Shown piece after piece: positions 8,472 through 15,954 of a stretch of DNA of 64,000 bases. The stretch spans positions 1 to 64,000 of the forward strand of contig JAJDCX010000084.1 of NCBI GenBank assembly GCA_029260615.1, written 5' to 3'. This stretch comes from Phycisphaeraceae bacterium (GTDB lineage: Bacteria; Planctomycetota; Phycisphaerae; Phycisphaerales; Phycisphaeraceae). The position numbers and the translations under genes are program-made. The first letter of the stretch is position 1; the number at the start of each line of letters is the position of its first letter. The notes beneath the pieces are model-generated. The model was given only the letters and a program-made list of their open reading frames with translations. It ran no database searches and was not told where the DNA came from.

Positions 8472-8585
8472 AGATGATAGGTTTGTCAGCGAGTGGTTTA
8501 TCAATATCTGCCACGGTCCAGGCTATACGATGTGCTGCATCAGATAGAGCAGGTGGTGGTCCCGCCAATTAGAGGCTTATCACCT
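8472..8585. repeat. Short inverted-repeat-bounded element, copy A
   Basis: Ends are AGATGATAG and TTATCACCT, complementary at 7 of 9 positions. The right end (8566-8588) matches the right end of copy B (11327-11349) at 19 of 23 bases, starting CAATTAG and ending CCTGTT. It looks like a decayed small non-coding repeat; no transposase is present. Confidence 0.4.
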
Positions 8586-8660
8586 GTTCTCCTCTCCACC
8601 TTCGCGCTTATTGCCATGGACGGGTTTGCATTGGTTAGTCGGCAAAATCGCTCATTAAGC

Positions 8661-8689
8661 CTTTAATTGCTGGTCCTAGCGGGTATAAT
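8661..8689 (+). promoter_or_regulatory. Promoter with perfect TATAAT for the secreted nuclease gene at 8752
   Basis: TATAAT is at 8684-8689. At 17 bp upstream the bases are CTTTAA, a poor -35. The start codon lies 63 bp downstream of the -10 box, so the leader would be about 55 nt. Confidence 0.45.
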
Positions 8690-8751
8690 ACAAGCCCCCA
8701 CCACCGGTTACGACCTAAATTAAAGACGACTGCTGGAGATAGTTACTCATC

Positions 8752-10074
8752 ATGGAGAGGTTTCACCAGATACGAATTGGTCCGTTGAGGATCGGATTGC
8801 TGACGCTGATGCTAGGTTTTTGTTGCCTGGGTCAGCTCTCCGCTCAGACGGGAACATTCATCGACCGAGATCAAGCAACCGATCTACGCGTCGTCTCGTA
8901 CAACGTCTTGTGGAATACGATTTTTTCCGATGTGGATCCCACCCAGGCGGCAAAGTTTGAGCGCGTCGTGCAGGCGATTGACGGCGACATTTGGAATCTG
9001 CAAGAAATTGGACCGAACAATGATCCGAACAATCCGACGGACGACGACGTGGTCGATCTCATGAATACGATTATGCCGTTGCCAGGTGGCGCAACATGGT
9101 ACGGCCACCAATCGTGGGACAACGTCATCGTCAGCAAGTACCCCTTAACTATGTTGGCCACCGACACCATTCCTGAGCCAAGCTCTACGAGCGTGGCCAT
9201 GGCGCTGGTCGATTTGCCCGACGCCCAATTCGATACCGATTTCTACTTCATGAACACCCACTTCAAATGTTGTGGAGGCGTGGGAACCTCGGAAGACGAT
9301 AAGCGTCAAGAGCAAGCCGACGCCCTAGTCAACTGGATGCGAGACGCCCGTACACCCGGCGAAAATGTCAACTTGCCGGTCGATACACCGATGGTCGTAG
9401 TTGGGGATCTGAACTTAGTCGGCGGCCTTCAGCCGCTCAACACACTCGTCACCGGCAACATCATCAATGAAGGCACCTATGGCTCTGATTCTCCACCCGA
9501 CTGGGACGGCAGCTCGCTAACCGACGCGCATCCGTTGCACAATGACTCGTCGGACCCAAACGACGACTACACCTGGCGAAATGACAACTCGTCGTTTGAT
9601 CCAGGTCGTCTCGATTACATAATCTACACCGACAGCGTGTTGGACGTGGGCAACCAGTTCGTGCTCAACACCGCCGAGATGACTGCCCAGGATCTGGCCG
9701 CCACGGGCCTCCAGGCCGGGGACGTGACGCTCAACCTCGCGCAGGGCCGGTTCGATCACCTGCCACTGATCATGGACATACGCCCTGCGAACCAGCCGAT
9801 CCCCGGCGACCTCAACGCAGACGGCTTCGTCGGCATCGACGACCTGAACATCGTGCTTGGAAGTTGGAACCAGAACGTCCCGCCCGCCAACCCGCTCGCG
9901 GACCCAAGCGGCGATGGCTTCGTCGGCTTGGTTGACCTCAACTTCGTCCTGAGCAACTGGAACGCCGGTACGCCGCCGGGTGAAACCAGCAACATCCCCG
10001 AGCCGGGGAGCATAGCTTTGCTGGCTCTAGGCTTGGTGCCAATACTGCGACGCACTGCAATAGGTTTACGTTAA
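8752..10074 (+). CDS. Secreted endonuclease/exonuclease/phosphatase-fold protein with dockerin pair and PEP-CTERM
   Basis: 440 aa. Signal peptide at about residues 1-30 (ending LSAQ). The EEP (DNase I/sphingomyelinase-like) domain spans about 40-345, with all main motifs: VVSYNVLW, NLQEIG, FMNTHFK, VVVGDLNL, RLDYIIY and FDHLPLIMD. It therefore probably cleaves phosphoesters (DNA, RNA, phospholipid or similar) outside the cell. Residues 350-410 hold two dockerin-type calcium loops (GDLNADGFVGIDDLN and SGDGFVGLVDLN), ending NWNAGTPP. The tail PEPGSIALLALGLVPILRR is a PEP-CTERM sorting signal, implying exosortase processing and surface attachment or release. Confidence 0.9.
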   Translation: MERFHQIRIGPLRIGLLTLMLGFCCLGQLSAQTGTFIDRDQATDLRVVSYNVLWNTIFSDVDPTQAAKFERVVQAIDGDIWNLQEIGPNNDPNNPTDDDVVDLMNTIMPLPGGATWYGHQSWDNVIVSKYPLTMLATDTIPEPSSTSVAMALVDLPDAQFDTDFYFMNTHFKCCGGVGTSEDDKRQEQADALVNWMRDARTPGENVNLPVDTPMVVVGDLNLVGGLQPLNTLVTGNIINEGTYGSDSPPDWDGSSLTDAHPLHNDSSDPNDDYTWRNDNSSFDPGRLDYIIYTDSVLDVGNQFVLNTAEMTAQDLAATGLQAGDVTLNLAQGRFDHLPLIMDIRPANQPIPGDLNADGFVGIDDLNIVLGSWNQNVPPANPLADPSGDGFVGLVDLNFVLSNWNAGTPPGETSNIPEPGSIALLALGLVPILRRTAIGLR

Positions 10075-10131
10075 CTAACCATCAACTGATAGCAGGGTTC
10101 CAGTTGGAGTGAATGGAAAACGAGACCTGAA

Positions 10132-10263
10132 CTGCTCTGTAGAAAAGCTCGGATTGCGAAGCTCGGGTATATTTGAGATGACTGTAGTACTCGGTGTTTT
10201 GCCTATTTCGGGGCAAAATTACACCAGCTACAGGCATGACAATCGAGGTTTTCTACAGAGCAG
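10132..10263. mobile_element. 132-bp MITE-like element with 15-bp terminal inverted repeats and target duplication
   Basis: The ends are perfect 15-bp inverted repeats, CTGCTCTGTAGAAAA (10132-10146) and its complement (10249-10263); allowing one gap, the match continues about 9 bases inward (CTCGGATTG against CTCGATTG). The element is flanked exactly by ACCTGAA on both sides (10125-10131 and 10264-10270). If the last base of each end is excluded, the direct repeat becomes 9 bp (GACCTGAAC). The interior has no coding capacity. It sits between convergent genes and disrupts neither. The parent insertion sequence is not in the window. Confidence 0.8.
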
Positions 10264-10293
10264 ACCTGAACCCGTTTCTTCTCGGCCGCCGGA

Positions 10294-11214
10294 TCAGATG
10301 TGGAATATCTCAAAGAATAATTCGTAGTGGTCGCCCCGGTCCAGTACAAAGAATGAAACCGCAACTCCCACCAGTGGGATATCGTCTGCCTTTGGGTCAT
10401 CGGTCTCGGTAGTGAGTGGGATCTGGGCCATGAACCACCCCCGCTCATCATCCATAGGGCTGTATGTTGTGTTGTCGTTAATCACGCCGATGAGTCTGTC
10501 GTTTGGTATGACGACGTGCCAAGGGGCGTCGCCTCCGAAGAAGGTGGTAACACGTTCTTTAAGGCCATCGGCCGTCCATGTGCTGCGCGACAGGAAGGCC
10601 TTGGCCGCGAGGTCGTAGCGGTCGTCAGCCATGAGTTCGACCCACCTCCAGAATGCGCCGAGGTAAATTTCTTTTGTATCAATGGGCTGGAAACGGATGA
10701 GAGAGGTCGGGTCGGAGATGTTGCAATCTTCGAACAGGTTGCGGCGGGTGGCTTTGGTGCGAGTAGTTGATGTGCGGTTATTAGCACGAGTGATAGCGGC
10801 TTCGTCGAAGATTAGATCGGTGACGTGATAGGATCCGAAAAGCAACAAAAGCTGGGCAATCGCGGCCATCGCTAGGATTTCGGTGGTGTCTGTTTCCTTG
10901 GGCTCGATGAGTGTGGCGACCGTCAGCCAAGTCAACATCGCGCCGGCCATCGCAAGGATGGAGGGTAATGTGAAGTGAAACAAGGCATATGTAACGCGTT
11001 CGGGTAGTAAAATATGGCTTGCAAAGATGACGACGATCCATGCTAGGGAAAGCGTGAGGATTATGTAGAAGAAGTGGAAGGGCAGGAGGCTGAGCCCCAG
11101 GGTAAGGACTATGAACGCGAGAGTCGTGGCGAGGGTCCAGCCCCAAACCAACAGGCGGCTGGGCCGTCTAGGTTTGTCCAAGAAGAATTGCCGGGATGAG
11201 GAAGTATTAGTCAC
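10294..11214 (-). CDS. Hypothetical membrane protein with C-terminal soluble domain
   Basis: 306 aa, family not recognised. The N-terminal 150 residues contain four or five hydrophobic segments (around LLVWGWTLATTLAFIVLTLG, FFYIILTLSLAWIVVIFA, LPSILAMAGAMLTWLTV and MAAIAQLLLLFGSYHV). The C-terminal half, from about residue 165, is soluble with an alternating hydrophobic pattern (FWRWVELMADDRYDLAAKAFLS, then VAVSFFVLDRGDHYELFF) like a small alpha/beta domain. The stop lies 31 bp from the MITE-like element. A 36-nt purine run and an inverted-repeat element sit upstream of its start. No function is proposed. Confidence 0.75.
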   Translation of the reverse strand: MTNTSSSRQFFLDKPRRPSRLLVWGWTLATTLAFIVLTLGLSLLPFHFFYIILTLSLAWIVVIFASHILLPERVTYALFHFTLPSILAMAGAMLTWLTVATLIEPKETDTTEILAMAAIAQLLLLFGSYHVTDLIFDEAAITRANNRTSTTRTKATRRNLFEDCNISDPTSLIRFQPIDTKEIYLGAFWRWVELMADDRYDLAAKAFLSRSTWTADGLKERVTTFFGGDAPWHVVIPNDRLIGVINDNTTYSPMDDERGWFMAQIPLTTETDDPKADDIPLVGVAVSFFVLDRGDHYELFFEIFHI

Positions 11215-11230
11215 TGGAATAGGATAAGGT

Positions 11231-11266
11231 AAAAAGAAGGGAAAAAGGGGGAAGGGGAAAAGGGGA
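11231..11266 (+). repeat. 36-nt homopurine tract
   Basis: An unbroken A/G run lies about 15 bp upstream of the start of the divergent membrane protein gene and runs directly into the left end of element copy B. On the opposite strand it is a pyrimidine tract. Possibly part of a decayed mobile element flank. Confidence 0.6.
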
Positions 11267-11346
11267 TAAGTACATATGTCAGGTGACTTCTCGGCGTGGC
11301 ATCCCCTTTGGCGCAGTGTGGGCTGGCAATTAGGAGTTTATCCCCT
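11261..11346. repeat. Short inverted-repeat-bounded element, copy B
   Basis: Perfect 9-bp terminal inverted repeats, AGGGGATAA (11261-11269) and TTATCCCCT (11338-11346), enclose 68 bp. The right end shares 19 of 23 bases with copy A at 8566-8588, and the left end shares a GATA...TGTCAG pattern. It abuts the stop codon of ybaB. Confidence 0.45.
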
Positions 11347-11347
11347 G

Positions 11348-11728
11348 TTATTGGGATCCCCCGCCCCCCATCAATCCGTCTAACCCAGGCAGATCCATCC
11401 CGCCTGTCAGCTTTGCCATCTCCTGACGCACCAATTCCTGGGCCCGTCGAAGCGCCTCGTTGGTGGCCGACACGATCAGCTCTTCAATCATCTGCTTGTC
11501 CGCATCCGACCCTTCCCCGGCAAGCGCAACGATCATCCCGCGGTCCAGCTCGACATTCATCACCTGCATCTTCCCGTTGACAACCACCCGCACCGCCCCC
11601 GCGCCAGCGTCGGCCTCCGCGGTGATGTGAGCAAGCTCCTCCTGCATCCGCTGCATCTTCCCACGCATCTCCCCGGCGTTGCCCAACAGCCCCGCCAGGT
11701 TCTTTAGGTTCTTCATCTGGTCAAACAT
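11348..11728 (-). CDS. ybaB: YbaB/EbfC family nucleoid-associated protein
   Basis: Small DNA-binding protein of 126 aa, forming a dimer with a tweezer shape in known members. The start is set at ATG 11728 (MFDQMKNLKNLAGLL), which gives the normal N-terminus. The helical part is MRGKMQRMQEELAHITAEA, the central beta part VRVVVNGKMQVMNVELD, and the C-terminal helix IVSATNEALRRAQELVRQEM, followed by a Gly/Met-rich tail. In many bacteria ybaB lies directly after dnaX. Here dnaX is on the same strand but about 4.2 kb upstream, with secreted-protein genes between them. No recR is seen downstream. Confidence 0.93.
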   Translation of the reverse strand: MFDQMKNLKNLAGLLGNAGEMRGKMQRMQEELAHITAEADAGAGAVRVVVNGKMQVMNVELDRGMIVALAGEGSDADKQMIEELIVSATNEALRRAQELVRQEMAKLTGGMDLPGLDGLMGGGGSQ

Positions 11729-11924
11729 ATATGCGCTCCATTTACATTGGGTACTACAGCCCCGATCATAGCTTCTTGGCGGAGGCCGTTGTAACAGCAC
11801 CCACCGCCCATCGGGCCGCCCCACCCTGGACACAAATGAACCACGCCAGGCCACCAAAACCGCCAGGATTGTCTAATCCGCACAACCCGGACCCTAGTTT
11901 TACCCGGAAAAATCCATGTCCGGG

Positions 11925-11953
11925 CCTCATATCGCCTAGGCTTAGGCTATAAT
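11925..11953 (+). promoter_or_regulatory. Perfect TATAAT upstream of the nuclease gene at 11997
   Basis: TATAAT is at 11948-11953, 44 bp before the ATG. No acceptable -35 is seen at 16-18 bp. A good ribosome site, GGGAGAAGGA, follows 8-10 nt before the start codon. Confidence 0.4.
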
Positions 11954-11996
11954 TACAGCAATCATTCACTGTTGCTCCGGGAGAAGGAAACATCGT

Positions 11997-13994
11997 ATGA
12001 AGCGGCGTTTATCATTTTGGTTGGCCTCGTTGTGTATGTTAGCGTTCGCCGGGCCCGCACCGGCACAGCTACGCATCGTGACCTACAACACCGCTAACGG
12101 CACCTTCCCCAGCGGCAACGACGCCAGCCCCCGTGCCGGCATGGACAACGTTCTGCAAGCCATCGGCGATGAAGTCACCAACGGGATCACACGCCCGATC
12201 GACGCACTGATCTTCCAGGAACACGACGACCCGTCCACCACCACCCAGGAATTCGTCAACCTGCTCAACGGGATCTACGGCGCGGGGACCTACGCACACA
12301 GCACCATCATCACCCTACCCAACTTTACTCTCAACATCCGCCAGACGATGGTCTATAACACCAACACGCTGAGCCTGATCCACGAAAAAGCTTTCGGCAC
12401 GACCGGGAGTTCCGCAGCCGCCAGGCAGACCGCCCGATTCCAACTCCGCCCGGTCGGGTACGACGCCACGGCAGACTTCTACGTCTACAACAGCCACTAC
12501 AAGGCCGGGTCGACCAGCAGTGACCAATCCCGACGTGCGTTCGAGGCCAACACCATCCGAAACGATTCCGATGCGCTGGGCCAAGGCATCAACGCCATCT
12601 ACGCAGGCGACTTCAACATGCGTAGCAGCAGCGAGACCGCCTACCAGACACTGCTGGGTGCCGGCAACGGCCAGGCGTTCGACCCGATCAATGCACCGGG
12701 CACATGGAACAACAACAGCTCCTTCGCTTCGATCCACACCCAGAGCCCCCACGACGGCAGCGACGGCCTGATCACCGGCGGCATCGACGACCGCTTCGAC
12801 TTCCAACTCGTCACAGGTGAACTCCTTGATAACGAGGGCCTAAGCTACATCCCCGGGTCATACCACACCTTCGGGAACAACGGCACGACCTTTAACCGGG
12901 CCGTCAACTCCAGCAACAACACCTATCCCCTCGCCAATAGCATCCTCGATGACCTGGCCCACGTCAGCGATCACCTCCCGGTTGTCGCCGACTATCAGTT
13001 ACCCGCCAAGATGCTCGTTGAGGTCGGTGCTGTAACGAGTCGAGTGATCATCGGCACACCTGTTGATGTACCGGTCACCGTCACAAATGTCGCACCTGTA
13101 GCAACAGCAAACGGCGCCGACGAATTGGACTATGTGGTAACCGGAATAGATAATGTCCTGGGAAACGCGATCGGGACAGCCGATCCACTAGCATCTGGCA
13201 ACCTCCACATTATGAGCATGGACACCTCCGGATTGGGCGTCGCCATAGGCCGGGTAGACGTCATCAGCTCTAGTCAGTCGGTCGCTGACGGCGAATTTAC
13301 ACACGAGGACGACGTCTTCACCACTGTCGTTGATCATTCCGATCCCTCATTCTCTTCCCCAACAGATCAAGATCTGCTCACCATCGACTTCGGTACACTC
13401 CCGGCCGGTAGCGGTGTGATCGACAGCGCCTTCGAAATCTTCAATCTCAGTCCAATCAACGGATTCAATATGTTCACCGCCGACCTGGACCTCGACTCGA
13501 TCGTCGGCTCGGGCGATACCGGCGTGCTCGGCAGCGACCTCGCATCGTTTGCTGGCCTGCTCGCCGATACGTCCAACGGCTTCCTTGCCAGCTTCGACAC
13601 TAGCACCCCCGGCACATTCAACGCGACCTATACACTAAACCTCTCCGACGAAGACATACCCGGCGCAACCAGCCAGACCTTGACCCTCCAGCTGCTCGGC
13701 GAAGTGGTCGGCCTGCTCACCGGCGATCTGGACGGCGACGGATTCGTCGGCATCGCAGACCTCAACATTGTTTTAGGCGTTTGGAATACCAATGTCCCTA
13801 ATGGCAATCTGCTGGCGGGTGATCCTTCGGGGGACGGGTTTGTCGGCATCGCAGACCTCAACGTCGTTCTGGGCAACTGGAATGCCGGCACGCCACCAGC
13901 GCCCGGTACCACCGTCCCCGAACCGGGCACACTGGCCTTACTGGGTATCGGCACGATCGCGGTGATGCGCGGCCGCAAGAGGATGGCATGCTAA
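11997..13994 (+). CDS. Large secreted endonuclease/exonuclease/phosphatase-fold protein with dockerin pair and PEP-CTERM
   Basis: 665 aa. Signal peptide 1-24 (ending PAPAQ). The EEP domain is about 25-335: IVTYNTANG, DALIFQEHDD, YNSHYKAGS, YAGDFNMRS and SDHLPVVADYQ. Residues about 336-575 form a beta-rich region (VPVTVTNVAPVA, LDYVVTGIDNVLGNAIG) of a kind often placed between catalytic and anchor parts. Two dockerin-type loops follow (GDLDGDGFVGIADLN, SGDGFVGIADLN) with the conserved NWNAGTPP, then PEPGTLALLGIGTIAVMRGR as PEP-CTERM. It is a different EEP subfamily from the 8752 gene, since the motif surroundings differ, so this is not a simple tandem duplicate. Likely an extracellular phosphodiesterase or nuclease. 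Confidence 0.88.
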   Translation: MKRRLSFWLASLCMLAFAGPAPAQLRIVTYNTANGTFPSGNDASPRAGMDNVLQAIGDEVTNGITRPIDALIFQEHDDPSTTTQEFVNLLNGIYGAGTYAHSTIITLPNFTLNIRQTMVYNTNTLSLIHEKAFGTTGSSAAARQTARFQLRPVGYDATADFYVYNSHYKAGSTSSDQSRRAFEANTIRNDSDALGQGINAIYAGDFNMRSSSETAYQTLLGAGNGQAFDPINAPGTWNNNSSFASIHTQSPHDGSDGLITGGIDDRFDFQLVTGELLDNEGLSYIPGSYHTFGNNGTTFNRAVNSSNNTYPLANSILDDLAHVSDHLPVVADYQLPAKMLVEVGAVTSRVIIGTPVDVPVTVTNVAPVATANGADELDYVVTGIDNVLGNAIGTADPLASGNLHIMSMDTSGLGVAIGRVDVISSSQSVADGEFTHEDDVFTTVVDHSDPSFSSPTDQDLLTIDFGTLPAGSGVIDSAFEIFNLSPINGFNMFTADLDLDSIVGSGDTGVLGSDLASFAGLLADTSNGFLASFDTSTPGTFNATYTLNLSDEDIPGATSQTLTLQLLGEVVGLLTGDLDGDGFVGIADLNIVLGVWNTNVPNGNLLAGDPSGDGFVGIADLNVVLGNWNAGTPPAPGTTVPEPGTLALLGIGTIAVMRGRKRMAC

Positions 13995-14072
13995 AGTAAG
14001 CATTGCCCGGCGGAAGATGAGCGATACGTTTTGAGTGCGACCCGTAGTGCCTTTAGCACCGGCACAGAGGCT

Positions 14073-14101
14073 GTTTAAATCTACGGATCGACTGATATAA
14101 T
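14073..14101 (+). promoter_or_regulatory. Perfect TATAAT upstream of the secreted protein gene at 14149
   Basis: TATAAT is at 14096-14101, 48 bp before the ATG. The bases at a 17-bp spacing are GTTTAA, a weak -35. AAGGA at about 14135 serves as ribosome site. Confidence 0.4.
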
Positions 14102-14148
14102 GAGTAGCCCCCCGCGATACGTACCCAACGCCCTTAAGGACGTTCAAC

Positions 14149-15171
14149 ATGCTTAGGTTTATCTGTCTCACCCTGGTGGTCGGCCTGTCTGCGTCCAGCG
14201 TGAGCGCCACCCTTACCGCCGAGTTTGTCAATGCCATTGACAACTCCCCGCTTGTGGACTTCGTCACCCAGGACCTGATGGTGACGACTACCGTAGGCGA
14301 TGACTGGGGCACGGCCCAACTACTCACCACACTCACCGCTGGCTCGATCTACCAGGACTCCAACGGCAGCGACTTCGCCCCCAATCCCCTTCTGTTCACC
14401 AACTTCCCCGAGCTCGAATTCGACACCTACCTCGATGGCAACGGCCAGCAACCCAGCATCGCCGGCCAGGCGGTGGACCTCGGCGGGGATGTGCAGGAGT
14501 TCTCCGAGAACCACATCGATATCACCTGGTTCAATACGTCACAGACCGACTTCGATACTTTTGGTATCGGCCGGTTTACCCTCACCGACGACGCTGTGGG
14601 AACGTGGTCCATCATGCTCACCTCCACCAGTGGATTCCGTACCTTCCAAGGGCTGATCAACAACGGCGAATTCGACCTGCGTAACACCGGAGGCGGCGCA
14701 CCAGTCGTCGGCGACCTCGACAGCGACGGTTTCGTCGGCATCACCGACCTGAACATCGTGCTGGGCGATTGGAATAACACCATATTTGAAGGAGATCCAG
14801 CACTCGTCGGCGATATCTCCGGAGACTTCTTTGTCGGGATCGCAGACCTCAACACCGTCCTGGGCAACTGGAACCAGTTCGTCTTCCCGGGTGATACTCA
14901 AGTCGGCGATATCACCGGCGACGGATTCGTCGGGATCGCAGACCTCAACACTGTCCTGGGAAATTGGAACCTGCTCATCCCAACCGTTGACGTGCGGGCC
15001 GATCCCAGCGGCGATGGTTTCGTCGGCATCGAAGACCTCAACACCGTGCTGGCCAACTGGAACGCCGGCACACCGCCTAACGCAGATAATCTGTCGGTCG
15101 TGCCCGAGCCGGGGAGCCTCACAATCCTAGCCCTCGCTGGGCTATCGTTGATGCACGCTCGTCGGCGGTGA
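14149..15171 (+). CDS. Secreted PEP-CTERM protein with four tandem dockerin-type repeats
   Basis: 340 aa. Signal peptide at about 1-20 (ending SVSA). Residues 21-185 form a domain of unknown type, rich in Thr/Asp (FVTQDLMVTTTVGDDWGTAQ, FNTSQTDFDTFGIGRFTLTD), resembling secreted matrix or choice-of-anchor proteins. Four calcium-loop repeats follow at about 187-307, each of the form GDxxGDGFVGIxDLNxVLGNWN, twice the usual number. The tail VPEPGSLTILALAGLSLM plus basic residues is a PEP-CTERM signal. No catalytic motif was seen; it may be a scaffold or structural surface protein. Confidence 0.83.
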   Translation: MLRFICLTLVVGLSASSVSATLTAEFVNAIDNSPLVDFVTQDLMVTTTVGDDWGTAQLLTTLTAGSIYQDSNGSDFAPNPLLFTNFPELEFDTYLDGNGQQPSIAGQAVDLGGDVQEFSENHIDITWFNTSQTDFDTFGIGRFTLTDDAVGTWSIMLTSTSGFRTFQGLINNGEFDLRNTGGGAPVVGDLDSDGFVGITDLNIVLGDWNNTIFEGDPALVGDISGDFFVGIADLNTVLGNWNQFVFPGDTQVGDITGDGFVGIADLNTVLGNWNLLIPTVDVRADPSGDGFVGIEDLNTVLANWNAGTPPNADNLSVVPEPGSLTILALAGLSLMHARRR

Positions 15172-15182
15172 TCGATAACTGA

Positions 15183-15800
15183 CTACCGTCGGCGTTGGGA
15201 AATCGCCAACAGACCCAGCCCCATCACCGCCAGGCTCGCCGGTTCAGGCGTCGGGTATTCCGTGATCGTCACCAGCAACTGGGCGGACCCCACCACATTA
15301 TCTGTCGTGATCAGGGTCTTAGTGATCTCAAACACATCACCCGGGAGTACCGGCTGAGAGAACCCGTCCAGCGTCAGCAACGATCCCACGCCAACTGTTG
15401 TATTAAACGTGATCGGCGATCCGTTGATCTTCACACTCGTCACCGTATTCCAACTCGCTCCGATGGCCGCGCCGGTAACTTGCTCGTGCCAATCCCACCA
15501 GGGTTCGGTCCCGGCATTGAGGATGGTTTCGTGCAACGTCATCCCCCCACCAACAAAAACGCCTGACGAGATGATATCTTTCGTCCAGGGCTGCCCGTTG
15601 ATGTCCAGGTCTATCGGGAACGGCGCGGGGCCGTTGATCAAGTCGTTAGGCCCACCGATCCAACCCTCGTTCAAGGTGGAATCGAATAAGTGCTGGGTCG
15701 TCGGACCCGCCGCCGTACCCTGGGCCATGACCGGTGTCACCGTGATGAACGCCATGATGATGCCAACGTACAGCGCACACATTCTCACTTGGTTTCTCAT
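15183..15800 (-). CDS. Secreted PEP-CTERM protein of unknown function
   Basis: 205 aa from ATG 15800, chosen because AAGGAGAGGGAG lies just upstream; an open frame continues to 15824. Signal peptide at about 1-27 (ending TPVMAQG). The middle contains PIDLDINGQPWTKDII, GGMTLHETILNAGTEPWWDWHEQV and VTSVKINGSPITFN, typical of secreted choice-of-anchor proteins. The C-terminus PEPASLAVMGLGLLAISQRRR is a clear PEP-CTERM signal. There is no dockerin pair, unlike its neighbours. It is convergent with the preceding gene with 11 bp between the stops. Confidence 0.8.
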   Translation of the reverse strand: MRNQVRMCALYVGIIMAFITVTPVMAQGTAAGPTTQHLFDSTLNEGWIGGPNDLINGPAPFPIDLDINGQPWTKDIISSGVFVGGGMTLHETILNAGTEPWWDWHEQVTGAAIGASWNTVTSVKINGSPITFNTTVGVGSLLTLDGFSQPVLPGDVFEITKTLITTDNVVGSAQLLVTITEYPTPEPASLAVMGLGLLAISQRRR

Positions 15801-15954
15801 ACTCCCTCTCCTTTTAACAAACAATATGGCTTAAATCGATCCCGCTGCCTTTAACAATATGGCCATTATACCCGACCATCCTGGAAATAAAACACCTCAA
15901 GGACGTATTCATGCGATGCCGGAAGGCCTTAAAGCATAAAAAATCCCCCGGCGA

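Larger units (their letters stand above)
8336..8751. other. Intergenic region with hairpins, a decayed element and a promoter
   Basis: 416 bases without a convincing gene. It holds, in order: a nested hairpin structure (8358-8447), an inverted-repeat-bounded segment (8472-8585) related to one at 11261-11346, and a perfect TATAAT (8684-8689) upstream of the secreted nuclease gene. Confidence 0.6.
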
